Positions 15,649 to 23,526 of a stretch of 32,301 bases of DNA are shown one piece after another. The translations under genes were made by a program, and so were the position numbers. The notes beneath the pieces were generated by a model, which saw nothing but the letters and a program-made list of their open reading frames with translations, did no database searches and was not told the origin of the DNA. The stretch's first letter is position 1; each line of letters begins with the position of its first letter. Source of the DNA: Alphaproteobacteria bacterium (GTDB lineage Bacteria > Pseudomonadota > Alphaproteobacteria > Rhizobiales > Devosiaceae); contig JAHJQZ010000132.1 in assembly GCA_018818925.1 (NCBI GenBank), positions 1-32,301 of the forward strand, given 5' to 3'.

Positions 15649-16685
15649 GGCGCGCCACCCCCGACACATCCGATTTCGGCCACGGCGGCGCGCTTTTTTC
15701 CGGCGGTCCGGGCCTCGAACCAGCCGGCCTGCGCCGAATTCGACGCGCCGGCCAGATGCCCGGCGAGGGCCGGCGCCAGCACGCCGCCGCCGACGCCGAA
15801 ACCGGTGGCGACCATCGCCGCCTTGCCGGCGACCGGCGCAACGACGGGGGCGCCGTCCGAACTCAACAGAACGGGGAAGCGCTGGCGCGCGATCACCCGA
15901 GCCGTCGTGCCGGGCGGCAGCATTTCGCCGAGCCATGTGCCGGCGTCTTCCGGCTTTTGCGAGGGCGCCAGCGCCTCGAGCCGGCCGTCGGCGCGGCCGA
16001 CGACGAATCCGTTGGTCTCGGCGTCGACAATGAGCTTGTCGGCGAGCTCGGGGACCGGCTCGGTCAGCATCGCCGTCCGCCAGCCCGCAACGACGCCGTC
16101 CGGCAGCGTTCCGAGGCAGGACGCAGAGGCGCCGTCGGTGACAAGGATCCTGCCGGCGCTGACAAAGTCGTGACCGGCGGCGAAACGGACGATGTCGTGA
16201 CCGACCTGCAGGTCTTCGACCGCAGCAAAGACACGCACCTCCGCCGCGGCGAGCCAATCCGGCAAACCGGCGTGGAAGGCGGATGGACGAAGCGCCAGGA
16301 TGCCCTCGGCGACAAAGCCCCGGGGGCCGCTGCCAAGCGGCGGCAGCGTCGTCGGCACGCCCATCCCCATCAGCATCTGCCGGACATGGCCAGTCGCCGC
16401 GCGCCCCTCGGCGCCGCGCGCGACGAATACGACGTCGCGCCGCTCGAACACCGAAGGCGGCAGAAACTTGCGCAGATCGGCGACGGCCGATGCGACGAGC
16501 CGCAGGGTCTCGGGCCGGCTGAACGGTCCGACAGCAAGGGTAATGTCGCGCAAGACCTGCAGCGGGGCCGGCAATTGCCCGATCAGGCAGACGTGCTTTT
16601 GGTGCCGGCGCGCCAGCGTCAGCGCCAGAAGCGCGGCGAAAGCAGACGTGCCGGTGATGGCGATGTCGAACTTGTGATCTGTCAA
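15645..16685 (-). CDS. Flavoprotein of the DAO / sarcosine-oxidase-beta type, degenerate FAD motif
   Basis: A 346-residue protein with the general plan of D-amino-acid-oxidase-like (DAO) flavoproteins. The N-terminal strand-loop-helix is FDIAITGTSAFAALLALTLA, where the canonical GxGxxG reads G-T-S-A-F-A, so two of three glycines are lost. Further along are TDGASASCLG, a beta-rich middle and the C-terminal VATGFGVGGGVLAPALAGHLAG, matching the DAO C-terminal motif (G.gG....a...a). Together with the downstream alpha-like gene it mimics a soxB/soxA pair, but no delta or gamma subunit genes are nearby. Substrate unknown. The gene starts 153 nt from the divergent ccmI gene. The motif loss raises doubt whether FAD still binds in the usual way. 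Confidence 0.68.
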   Translation of the reverse strand: MTDHKFDIAITGTSAFAALLALTLARRHQKHVCLIGQLPAPLQVLRDITLAVGPFSRPETLRLVASAVADLRKFLPPSVFERRDVVFVARGAEGRAATGHVRQMLMGMGVPTTLPPLGSGPRGFVAEGILALRPSAFHAGLPDWLAAAEVRVFAAVEDLQVGHDIVRFAAGHDFVSAGRILVTDGASASCLGTLPDGVVAGWRTAMLTEPVPELADKLIVDAETNGFVVGRADGRLEALAPSQKPEDAGTWLGEMLPPGTTARVIARQRFPVLLSSDGAPVVAPVAGKAAMVATGFGVGGGVLAPALAGHLAGASNSAQAGWFEARTAGKKRAAVAEIGCVGGGAP

Positions 16686-16838
16686 GGCCGCGTTTCCTTC
16701 CGCCGACGAACCGGGGGTTTGGCGACCGGAATTCCGGCCAAGGCGTCGGAGGTGTTTGGCATCTGCTTCAATTTTCGCCTGATTCGGGTATTAGGAGCGC
16801 TGGCGAAGGCCCGGATACGGCGGATCGGAAAAAAACTC
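16686..16838. promoter_or_regulatory. Divergent intergenic region with a 12 bp palindrome
   Basis: This 153 nt region must contain the promoters of the divergent flavoprotein pair and the ccm block. CCGGAATTCCGG at 16726-16737 is a perfect palindrome and a possible operator. I could not pick convincing -35/-10 boxes. Confidence 0.35.
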
Positions 16839-17909
16839 ATGCTGGTATGGACACTTGTCATCGCAGTGACCGTGATTGCGTGCGGTGCCCTGTTTTATGC
16901 GGCGCGTGCCGGGGCGGTCAACGCGGCGTCTGAAGATGCCCACGACGCCGAACGCGTCCACCAGCAGAACCTGCTCGTGGAAATCGACCGCGCCGAGGCC
17001 GACGGACGATTCTCGCCCGAGGATGCCGAAGCGGCGCGCGCCGAGCTGGCGCGCGACGCGCTGCGGCTCAAGCAGGCGAAGCGCAAGTCGCGCGCCGAGC
17101 GTGGCTTTCCCACCGGCATCGCCGGCATTGCCGCGATGGCCGTCGCCGTGATCGGTATCGGCACCTATTATGTCATCGGCAATCCCGACATGCCCGGCAT
17201 GCCGCTCGAGGCCCGGACCATGGGCCTTTCCATGCCGTCCGAAGTGGCCGATGCCGTGGCAAAGGTCGAGGCGCAGCTCGAACGGACGCCCGACGACGTG
17301 CGCGGCTGGCAGGTGCTCGGGCCGGTCTATATGCGCGCCGGGCGCTATGACGAAGCGGTCGGCGCCTATCGGCGAGTCATCGCCCTCATCGGCGAATCGC
17401 CCGATACGGCGACCGATCTCGCCGAGGCCCTGTCGCTCGCCAACAATGGCGTTCCCGACGACGAGGCGGTGCGATTGCTCGAACAGGCGGCCGCTGCCGA
17501 TCCCGAACACGTGCGATCGCACTTCTATCTGGCGAGCGAGGCGATGCGGCGCAATGAGTTCGCCCGGGCGGCGGAACTGTGGAACACGGTCATTGCCCTC
17601 AGCGACGGCAGCGAGCCCTGGCGTGCCGCGGCGGAGCAGTCGCTGAGCCTTGCCGAAGCCGGCACGGCGACCGAAGGCGATTCCGAGGCCCAGAGCGAGA
17701 TGATCGCCGGCATGGTCGAGGGTCTTGCCAGCCGGCTCGACGCCGATGGCGGCACGATTGACGAGTGGACACAGCTCGTTCGCGCCTTCATCGTGCTCGG
17801 CGAAGGCGAGCGGGCGCAAAAGGCCTATGACGAGGCCAGGGAAGCCTATCCCGATGGCGCCGACCGCACCGCGCTCGATGCGCTCGCACAACAGAACGGA
17901 CTGGAGTAG
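16839..17909 (+). CDS. ccmI: Cytochrome c maturation protein CcmI (CycH)
   Basis: A 356-residue apocytochrome c chaperone. TM1 is at about 2-23 (MLVWTLVIAVTVIACGALFY), followed by a cytoplasmic coiled segment typical of CcmI (LLVEIDRAEADGRFSPEDAEAARAELARDAL), TM2 at about 90-110, then a periplasmic TPR domain (DVRGWQVLGPVYMRAGRYDEAVGAYRRVI and later repeats). CcmI presents apocytochrome c to CcmF/CcmH for heme ligation. ATG 16839 is chosen because it starts exactly at the first membrane helix; the much longer open frame upstream is antisense to the flavoprotein genes. ccmE follows after 9 nt. The order ccmI-E-F-H equals the rhizobial cycHJKL operon. Confidence 0.93.
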   Translation: MLVWTLVIAVTVIACGALFYAARAGAVNAASEDAHDAERVHQQNLLVEIDRAEADGRFSPEDAEAARAELARDALRLKQAKRKSRAERGFPTGIAGIAAMAVAVIGIGTYYVIGNPDMPGMPLEARTMGLSMPSEVADAVAKVEAQLERTPDDVRGWQVLGPVYMRAGRYDEAVGAYRRVIALIGESPDTATDLAEALSLANNGVPDDEAVRLLEQAAAADPEHVRSHFYLASEAMRRNEFARAAELWNTVIALSDGSEPWRAAAEQSLSLAEAGTATEGDSEAQSEMIAGMVEGLASRLDADGGTIDEWTQLVRAFIVLGEGERAQKAYDEAREAYPDGADRTALDALAQQNGLE

Positions 17910-17918
17910 GCCGGAACG

Positions 17919-18365
17919 ATGAAGCTGACCCGCAAACACAAACGCTTAGGCATCATCGCCGGTCTCGGTGTCGTGCTCGCCATCGCGGCCGGGCTCATTC
18001 TTTATGCTCTCAACGACCAGATCGTCTTTTTCTATTCGCCCGCCGATCTCAGGGAAAAGAACGTCGCGATCGGCCAGCCGATCCGCGTCGGCGGTCTCGT
18101 CGAAACCGGCTCGTGGCTGCGCGAGGGCGAACACAACAGCTTCGTCATCAGCGATGGCGCCGAGGTGACGAAAGTGACCTATACCGGCATCCTGCCGGAC
18201 CTGTTCCGCGAGGGGCAGGGGGTGATCGCCGAGGGCGCGCTTCTGGCCGATGGTTCGTTCGCCGCCACCTCGGTTCTGGCCAAGCACGACGAAAACTACA
18301 TGCCCAAGGAAGTCGCCGACGCCATCAAGGCGCGCGGCGAATGGCGCGATCCGGTGGAGAACTAG
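17919..18365 (+). CDS. ccmE: Heme chaperone CcmE (CycJ)
   Basis: A 148-residue membrane-anchored periplasmic heme chaperone. The basic N-terminus KLTRKHKRLG is followed by one TM helix (about 11-30), then the family's FFYSPADL and IRVGGLVETGS segments of the OB-fold. The heme-attaching histidine is H123 in AKHDENYMP, with the conserved Tyr four residues on. CcmE receives heme from CcmC and hands it to the CcmF/CcmH ligase. It is full length and lies 9 nt after ccmI and 6 nt before ccmF, clearly one operon. Confidence 0.96.
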   Translation: MKLTRKHKRLGIIAGLGVVLAIAAGLILYALNDQIVFFYSPADLREKNVAIGQPIRVGGLVETGSWLREGEHNSFVISDGAEVTKVTYTGILPDLFREGQGVIAEGALLADGSFAATSVLAKHDENYMPKEVADAIKARGEWRDPVEN

Positions 18366-18371
18366 CGCGGC

Positions 18372-20342
18372 ATGGCAATCGAACTCGGACATTTCGCCCT
18401 CGTTCTGGCCGTGGCCATGGCCCTGGTCACGGCAGGGCTCGGCCTCACGCTCTGGCGCGGCGCGGCCTGGGTCACCGGCTTTGCCCGGCAGGCGGCGATC
18501 CTGCAATTCGTCCTGGTCGGCATCGCCTTCGCGGCGCTGATCCAGGCTTTCGCGGTCTCGGATTTCTCGCTGGCGCTGGCCTTCGAGAATTCCCATTCCG
18601 ACCAGCCGCTCATCTACAAGATCACCTCGACCTGGGGAAACCACGAGGGATCGATCCTCTTGTGGGTGTTCATCCTCACCCTGTTCGGCGGGGCCGTCGC
18701 CGCCTTCGGCCGCAACCTGCCGCGCGACCTCTTGACCCTCGCCCTCGCCATGCAGTCGCTGCTGGTCGCCGCTTTCGGCGGCTTCGCGCTGTTCACCTCC
18801 AACCCCTTCGCCCGGCTCAATCCGGTGCCGATCGAGGGGCGCGACCTCAACCCGATCCTGCAGGATATCGGCCTCGCCATCCATCCGCCGCTGCTCTATG
18901 TCGGCTATGTCGGCTTTTCGGTGTGCTTTTCCTTCGCGGTGGCGGCGCTGATCTCGGGCCGCATCGATGCGGCCTGGGCGCGCTGGGTCAGGCCGTGGAC
19001 GCTGGCCTCGTGGCTGTTCCTGACCCTCGGCATCGCCATGGGCTCGTACTGGGCCTATTACGAACTCGGCTGGGGCGGCTGGTGGTTCTGGGACCCGGTC
19101 GAGAACGCCAGCTTCATGCCCTGGCTGGCCGGCACGGCGCTGCTGCACTCGGCCCTCGTCATGGAAAAGCGCGGCGCCCTCAAGATCTGGACGATCTTTC
19201 TGGCCATCATCACCTTTTCGCTCAGTCTTTTGGGCACCTTCCTCGTCCGTTCGGGCATCCTCACCTCGGTGCATTCCTTCGCTTCGGACCCGACGCGGGG
19301 CATTGTCATCCTGTCGCTTTTGGCGGCGGTGATCGGCGGCGCCTTCGTGCTCTTCGCCTGGCGGGCGCCGGCGCTGAGCACGGGCGGGTTGTTCGCGCCG
19401 GTCAGCCGCGAGGGGGCGCTGGTGCTCAACAACCTGTTCCTGGCGACGGCGACGGCCGCGGTGCTGGTCGGCACGCTCTATCCGCTAGTCCTCGATGCCG
19501 CGACCGGCATGCGCATCTCGGTCGGCGCGCCGTTCTTCAACCTGACCTTTTCGATCCTGATGACGCCGCTGCTCGTCGTCATGCCCTTCGGGCCGTTCCT
19601 CGCCTGGAAGCGCGGCGATCTTCTCGCCGTGACCGGTCGGCTCGCCGCCGCCGTGGCAGTGGCGCTGGCGGCGACCGTGATCGCCTTCCTTCTTTCCGGC
19701 TTCGAGGTGCCGCTCGCCGCACTCGGCTTCTTCCTCGGTTTCTGGGTGATGATCGGCGCTCTTGCCGACCTCGCCGACCGCGTCCGCGCCGGGCGCATTC
19801 CGCCGGGCGACAGTTTTCGGCGGCTTGCCGGCCTGCCGCGCAGCGCCTGGTCGACCGCCATCGCCCATTTCGGCCTCGGCATGAGCGTCATCGGCATCGT
19901 CTGCGCCTCGAGCTTTTCGACCGAGAACATCACCACCCTGCACCGGGGGGAAGCGACGAGCCTTTCCGGCTATTCGGTGACGCTCGCCAGCGAGCAAAGC
20001 CTCGCCGGCCCCAATTACGACGCCGACCGCATCACGCTTTCGGTGACCGCGCCGGGCGGCATGACGCGCGACGTTTCTTCCGAAAAGCGCGTCTACCGCG
20101 CCTCGAGCCAGCCGACCACCGAAGCCGGCATCCTGACCTATGGCCTGAGCCAGCTTTATATCGCCGTCGGCGATCCGTCCGATGGCGGCCATGTCGTCAG
20201 GATCTGGTACAAGCCCTTCGTGTTGCTGATCTGGCTCGGCGCCGTGGTCATGGCCATGGCCGGCGCCCTGTCCCTGACCGACCGGCGCCTGCGGATCGGC
20301 GCGCCGGCGCGGAAAAGGCACACGGCGGGGGCGGTCGAATGA
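18372..20342 (+). CDS. ccmF: Heme lyase subunit CcmF (CycK)
   Basis: A 656-residue multi-pass membrane protein, the core of the cytochrome c heme ligase. The tryptophan-rich WWD motif is WGGWWFWDPVENASFMPW starting at W234. It is preceded by the conserved DIGLAIHPPLLYVGYVG, whose histidine is a heme ligand in the family, and followed by SFLVRSG-type and SVHSFASDPTRG segments. About 14-15 hydrophobic helices can be counted, with a large periplasmic loop before the last one. The C-terminus ends in basic residues. The stop overlaps the ccmH start by 4 nt (ATGA). No truncation or frameshift seen. Confidence 0.96.
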   Translation: MAIELGHFALVLAVAMALVTAGLGLTLWRGAAWVTGFARQAAILQFVLVGIAFAALIQAFAVSDFSLALAFENSHSDQPLIYKITSTWGNHEGSILLWVFILTLFGGAVAAFGRNLPRDLLTLALAMQSLLVAAFGGFALFTSNPFARLNPVPIEGRDLNPILQDIGLAIHPPLLYVGYVGFSVCFSFAVAALISGRIDAAWARWVRPWTLASWLFLTLGIAMGSYWAYYELGWGGWWFWDPVENASFMPWLAGTALLHSALVMEKRGALKIWTIFLAIITFSLSLLGTFLVRSGILTSVHSFASDPTRGIVILSLLAAVIGGAFVLFAWRAPALSTGGLFAPVSREGALVLNNLFLATATAAVLVGTLYPLVLDAATGMRISVGAPFFNLTFSILMTPLLVVMPFGPFLAWKRGDLLAVTGRLAAAVAVALAATVIAFLLSGFEVPLAALGFFLGFWVMIGALADLADRVRAGRIPPGDSFRRLAGLPRSAWSTAIAHFGLGMSVIGIVCASSFSTENITTLHRGEATSLSGYSVTLASEQSLAGPNYDADRITLSVTAPGGMTRDVSSEKRVYRASSQPTTEAGILTYGLSQLYIAVGDPSDGGHVVRIWYKPFVLLIWLGAVVMAMAGALSLTDRRLRIGAPARKRHTAGAVE

Positions 20343-20800
20343 AGCGGTTGCTCACCGCCCTTGTGGTGCTTTGCGCCCTCGTCCAGCCGGCCTTTGCCGT
20401 CAATCCGGACGAGCAGCTCGACGATCCGGTTCTCGAGGAAAGGGCGCGTGACATCTCCCAGGGATTGCGGTGCCTGGTCTGCCAGAACGAGAGCATCGAC
20501 GATTCCAATGCCGACCTCGCCCGCGACCTGAGGCTTTTGGTGCGCGAGCGGCTCGTCGCCGGCGACAGCAATCCCGAGGTCGAGCAATATCTCGTCGACC
20601 GCTACGGCGAATTCGTGCTGCTGGCGCCGCGCTTCGCCTGGCACACGCTGGTCCTGTGGCTGGCGACGCCGCTGGTTTTTCTCGTCGGGCTGGTCGTGCT
20701 GGTGCTCAACATGCGGCGCCCCGCCAATCTGCCGGGCACGGCGCTGAACAAGGAGGAGGAAAAGGCGCTGTCGGAGCTGAGGGGCGGGGGCAAAAAATAG
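20339..20800 (+). CDS. ccmH: Cytochrome c maturation thioreductase CcmH (CycL)
   Basis: A 153-residue protein with a signal peptide (MKRLLTALVVLCALVQPAFA), the redox motif LRCLVCQNESIDDSNADLAR (C45 and C48), the family's YGEFVLLAPRF segment, and one C-terminal TM helix (about 103-123). CcmH reduces the heme-binding cysteines of apocytochrome c and works with CcmF and CcmI. ATG at 20339 overlaps the ccmF stop. The start is fixed by the signal peptide and the overlap. In other rhizobia the next gene is degP; here a transporter gene and a hairpin repeat intervene. Confidence 0.95.
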   Translation: MKRLLTALVVLCALVQPAFAVNPDEQLDDPVLEERARDISQGLRCLVCQNESIDDSNADLARDLRLLVRERLVAGDSNPEVEQYLVDRYGEFVLLAPRFAWHTLVLWLATPLVFLVGLVVLVLNMRRPANLPGTALNKEEEKALSELRGGGKK

Positions 20801-20959
20801 CCAACGCCAATTCCAGATCGTCCTTGCCAGCACCCGAAGAGCGCGCGGCAATCCAGAAGGCAGCGGATGCCGGCGATTTCGGCCTTCTGGATTGCTTCGG
20901 CGCGAGCGCCTCGCAATGACGACCGAGGGCAAGCATGTCCGTGTCGGGCGGTTCGCTCC
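20801..20959. other. Gap after ccmH holding a dispersed-type hairpin repeat
   Basis: GCAATCCAGAAGGC at 20848-20861 and GCCTTCTGGATTGC at 20882-20895 form a perfect 14 bp inverted repeat around a 20 nt loop. The flanks continue in imperfect symmetry (GAGCGCGCG and CGCGAGCGCCTC). The ending CTCGCAATGACG resembles dispersed repeats often seen between alphaproteobacterial genes. An ATG at 20867 inside the loop opens a frame into the transporter gene but would translate the repeat. Confidence 0.7.
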
Positions 20960-21718
20960 GTGAGCTTCGATCCGAGCCTGCTGCTGCCGCCGGGCCTCGA
21001 CATCCCGATTGCGCTCGGTCTGGTCGCCCTGAGCTTTGTCACCTCCGCCATCACCGCCGCCTTCGCGCTGGGCGGCGGCATGCTGCTGCTCTCGGTCATG
21101 GTGATCGTCCTGCCGGTCTCGGCCATCGTACCGGTGCATGGTCTCGTCCAGCTCGGCTCCAATGCCGGCCGCGCCATGCTTCGCCGGCACCAGGTCGACT
21201 GGTCAGTTGCCCTGCCGATGATCGTGGGCGCCGTTCCCGGTGCGCTCGTCGGCGGCCAGTTCGTCTCCCTCCTGCCCGAAAACGTCTTCGCCCTCGCCAT
21301 TGGCCTGTTCATCCTCGTGACGAGCTGGGTCCGGATGCCCCGCCGCGCCGTTCACGGCCCCGCGGCGCTGATCGGCATCGGAACGCTGATCGGCGCGATC
21401 GGCATGATTGTTTCCGCCACCGGCCCGCTGACGGCGCTGTTCCTCACGCAAAATCCCGACCGGCGGGTGATCGTGGCCACCCATGCCGCGATCATGACGG
21501 GGCAGCACCTGTCCAAGATCGCCGTTTTCGCCGCTCTCGGTTTTGTGATCGGACCCTGGCTGCCGCTCGCAGCGGCAATGATTGTGGCGGGGCTTTTCGG
21601 CACCTGGAGCGGCAGCCATCTGCTCGAGCGCCTGCCCGAAAGGGTCTTTCGCCTCGGTCTCAAGGGGCTTCTGACGCTGATCGCGCTCGATCTCGTGCGG
21701 CGCGGCCTGTTCGGCTGA
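20960..21718 (+). CDS. TSUP (TauE/SafE) family membrane transporter
   Basis: A 252-residue integral membrane protein of the sulfite exporter TauE/SafE family. About seven to eight hydrophobic helices are seen; the signature first half is SFVTSAITAAFALGGGMLLL then GLVQLGSNAGRA, and the second half has LIGAIGMIVSATGPLTALFL and HAAIMTGQHLSKI, reflecting the internal repeat of the family. Members export sulfite, sulfoacetate or related organic anions; the substrate here is unknown. The start is set at GTG 20960, which begins SFDPSLLLPPGLDI as in homologues. The upstream in-frame ATG 20867 would place repeat sequence in the protein. No strong ribosome binding site is seen, so the exact start is uncertain. 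Confidence 0.85.
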   Translation: MSFDPSLLLPPGLDIPIALGLVALSFVTSAITAAFALGGGMLLLSVMVIVLPVSAIVPVHGLVQLGSNAGRAMLRRHQVDWSVALPMIVGAVPGALVGGQFVSLLPENVFALAIGLFILVTSWVRMPRRAVHGPAALIGIGTLIGAIGMIVSATGPLTALFLTQNPDRRVIVATHAAIMTGQHLSKIAVFAALGFVIGPWLPLAAAMIVAGLFGTWSGSHLLERLPERVFRLGLKGLLTLIALDLVRRGLFG

Positions 21719-21888
21719 GCGCGCCGCCAGGCGTCCCGGCGACAAAATCCCGACAATTGTGACGGCACGCGCCCCAATCTGGCCAGAAACATTACAGGGA
21801 ATTAATGATCGTGAAAGACACCGGAAAGGCCGCGCGTCGCATAAACCCGATCCGACTGCACGCGCAGCCATTCATGGAGAGAAATTCA
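21719..21888. promoter_or_regulatory. Probable degP promoter region
   Basis: A 170 nt gap before the degP start. It is less GC-rich than its surroundings (CATTACAGGGAATTAATGAT around 21790), as expected for a promoter, but I could not assign a specific sigma factor motif. GGAGAG at 21876-21881 is a good ribosome binding site 7 nt before ATG 21889. Confidence 0.45.
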
Positions 21889-23439
21889 ATGCACACGCAC
21901 GTTCTGACAGGAGCGCGCCGCTGGTTGGGAGCCTCGGCCCTGGCGCTCATCGTCGCCGTTCCGACCGTTATCGGTGTGAACGCGATCAGCCATTCCGCGC
22001 TGGCGCAGACCGCGACCACCACCAATGTTGCACAGATCAAGGTCGCCCCCAACGCGCCGGCCAGCTTTGCCGATCTCGTCGAAGCGGTAAAGCCGGCCGT
22101 CGTCTCCATCTCGGTCGAGGGCGAGCAATCCGTTCCCAACACGTTCCGTGGCAATGGCGAGGATTTCTATTTCAACTTCCCCGACCTGCCCGAGGACAGC
22201 CCGTTCCGGCGCTTCTTCGACCAGTTCGAGGAATTCGGACCGAACGGCCGCAACAACAACAATGACGACCAGCAGCGTCCGCAGACCCGCCGCTTCGAAG
22301 CGGCCGGTTCCGGCTTCATCATCTCGGCCGACGGCTATGTGGTGACCAACAATCACGTCGTCTCCGAAGGCGACAAGATCACCGTCCTCATGGACAATGG
22401 TGACGAGTTGCGCGCCGAACTGATCGGCACCGATCCGCGCACCGACCTGGCGCTCCTCAAGATCAAGGACGCCAGCGACCTGCCCTTCGTGACCTTCGCC
22501 AAGACCGAAGCCCGCGTCGGTGACTGGGTCGTTGCGGTCGGCAATCCGTTCGGCCTTGGCGGTACCGTCACCGCCGGCATCATCTCGGCCCGCGGCCGCG
22601 ATATCTCGGGTTCGGCCACCGGCGATTTCCTGCAGATCGACGCCGCCATCAACCGCGGCAATTCCGGCGGCCCGGCCTTCAACCTGCAAGGCGAGGTCGT
22701 GGGCGTCAACACCGCCATCTTCTCGCCCAATGGCGGCAGCGTCGGCATCGGGTTCGCCATTCCGGCCGAGATCGTCCAGCAGATCGTCGAGGACCTCAAG
22801 GACGACGGGACCGTCACCCGCGGCTTCCTCGGCGTCAACATCCAGGATGTCACCCGTGACATCGCCCTGAGTGTCGGCCTGCCGACGCCGCGCGGCGCCG
22901 TGGTCACCGAGCCGCGCGAAGGCGCACCGGCGGCCAGGGCCGGCATCAAGTCCGGCGACATCATCGTCGAGGTCGACGGCGAGGCGATCGACAACGCCCT
23001 GGCACTGTCGCGCGTCATCGCTGGCAAGGCGCCGGGTTCCAAGGTCAGCATCGGGCTATGGCGCGAGGGCGCCCGCAAGGACGTCATCGTCACCCTCGAT
23101 ACGCTCGACGAGACAGAAGTCGCCGAAGCCCCGCCTGCCCCGACACCGCCCCAGGACATCCCCGCTCCGGTCGAGTCGAGCGTCGGCATTGCCTTGCTGC
23201 CGAATGCCGACGGTGACGGCCTGGTCATCGAAAGCGTAAACGAGAACGCCATCGCCGCCTCCAAGGGCCTGATCGCCGGCGATATCGTCCTCGAAGCCGA
23301 CTACAAGGCGCTCGCAAGTGTCGACGATTTCGAAAAGGCGCTGTCCGGGGTCCGCGATTCCGGCCGGGAGACGGTTCTGCTCAAGACCTCGCGCGACGGT
23401 TCCATCCGCTTCGTCGGCCTGCCGCTGAACGAGGGCTGA
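21889..23439 (+). CDS. degP: Periplasmic serine protease/chaperone DegP (Do-like)
   Basis: A 516-residue HtrA-family protease. The signal peptide is followed by a likely cleavage after SALA (near residue 39). The trypsin-like domain (about 55-285) has the catalytic triad H156 (VTNNHVVS), D186 (DPRTDLALLK) and S259 (NRGNSGGPAFN). An Asn/Gln-rich loop lies at about 118-130 (the LA loop region). PDZ1 spans about 295-385 (GFLGVNIQDV...), PDZ2 about 420-510. DegP degrades or refolds misfolded envelope proteins. ATG 21889 is chosen because of GGAGAG just upstream and because the signal peptide starts there; an in-frame ATG at 21805 would add 28 residues. A hairpin follows the stop. Confidence 0.94.
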   Translation: MHTHVLTGARRWLGASALALIVAVPTVIGVNAISHSALAQTATTTNVAQIKVAPNAPASFADLVEAVKPAVVSISVEGEQSVPNTFRGNGEDFYFNFPDLPEDSPFRRFFDQFEEFGPNGRNNNNDDQQRPQTRRFEAAGSGFIISADGYVVTNNHVVSEGDKITVLMDNGDELRAELIGTDPRTDLALLKIKDASDLPFVTFAKTEARVGDWVVAVGNPFGLGGTVTAGIISARGRDISGSATGDFLQIDAAINRGNSGGPAFNLQGEVVGVNTAIFSPNGGSVGIGFAIPAEIVQQIVEDLKDDGTVTRGFLGVNIQDVTRDIALSVGLPTPRGAVVTEPREGAPAARAGIKSGDIIVEVDGEAIDNALALSRVIAGKAPGSKVSIGLWREGARKDVIVTLDTLDETEVAEAPPAPTPPQDIPAPVESSVGIALLPNADGDGLVIESVNENAIAASKGLIAGDIVLEADYKALASVDDFEKALSGVRDSGRETVLLKTSRDGSIRFVGLPLNEG

Positions 23440-23453
23440 GTTCCCCCTGCTGT

Positions 23454-23485
23454 TTTCCCCCGGCGGCGCAGGCTGCCGGGGGAAA
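23454..23485 (+). terminator. Hairpin after degP, terminator or attenuator
   Basis: TTTCCCCCGGC at 23454-23464 and GCCGGGGGAAA at 23475-23485 are exact complements (11 bp) with a 10 nt loop, starting 15 nt after the degP stop. There is no U-run after the stem (TCAATTG follows), so termination may be partial. It would separate degP transcripts from the regulator/kinase genes or protect the degP mRNA end. Confidence 0.6.
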
Positions 23486-23514
23486 TCAATTGAGCCGGCC
23501 AAAGGAGCCGGGTA

Positions 23515-23524
23515 CGTATATACG
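23515..23524. promoter_or_regulatory. Perfect palindrome CGTATATACG just before the regulator start
   Basis: The 10 nt palindrome lies 2 nt before the ATG at 23527. The best ribosome binding site, AAAGGAG at 23501-23507, is 19 nt from that ATG, too far for normal use. The TATATA may be part of a -10 element giving a near-leaderless mRNA, or an operator. Confidence 0.35.
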
Positions 23525-23526
23525 AC

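Noticed and set aside
15649-16257. Upstream extension of the alpha-like flavoprotein frame
   Set aside because: The extension overlaps the beta-like gene in another frame and is Arg/Gly-rich; the ATG at 15648 with a 4 nt overlap gives a family-like N-terminus.
15756-16838. Upstream extension of the ccmI frame
   Set aside because: It is antisense to the two flavoprotein genes; CcmI begins with a membrane helix exactly at ATG 16839.
18113-20338. Long open frame leading into ccmH
   Set aside because: It is an out-of-frame shadow over ccmE and ccmF; CcmH starts with its signal peptide at 20339.
20867-20959. Longer start for the TSUP transporter
   Set aside because: It would translate the hairpin repeat; the resulting residues are unlike the family N-terminus.
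21805-21888. Longer start for degP
   Set aside because: The extra 28 residues precede an otherwise normal signal peptide, and the strong GGAGAG is positioned for ATG 21889.
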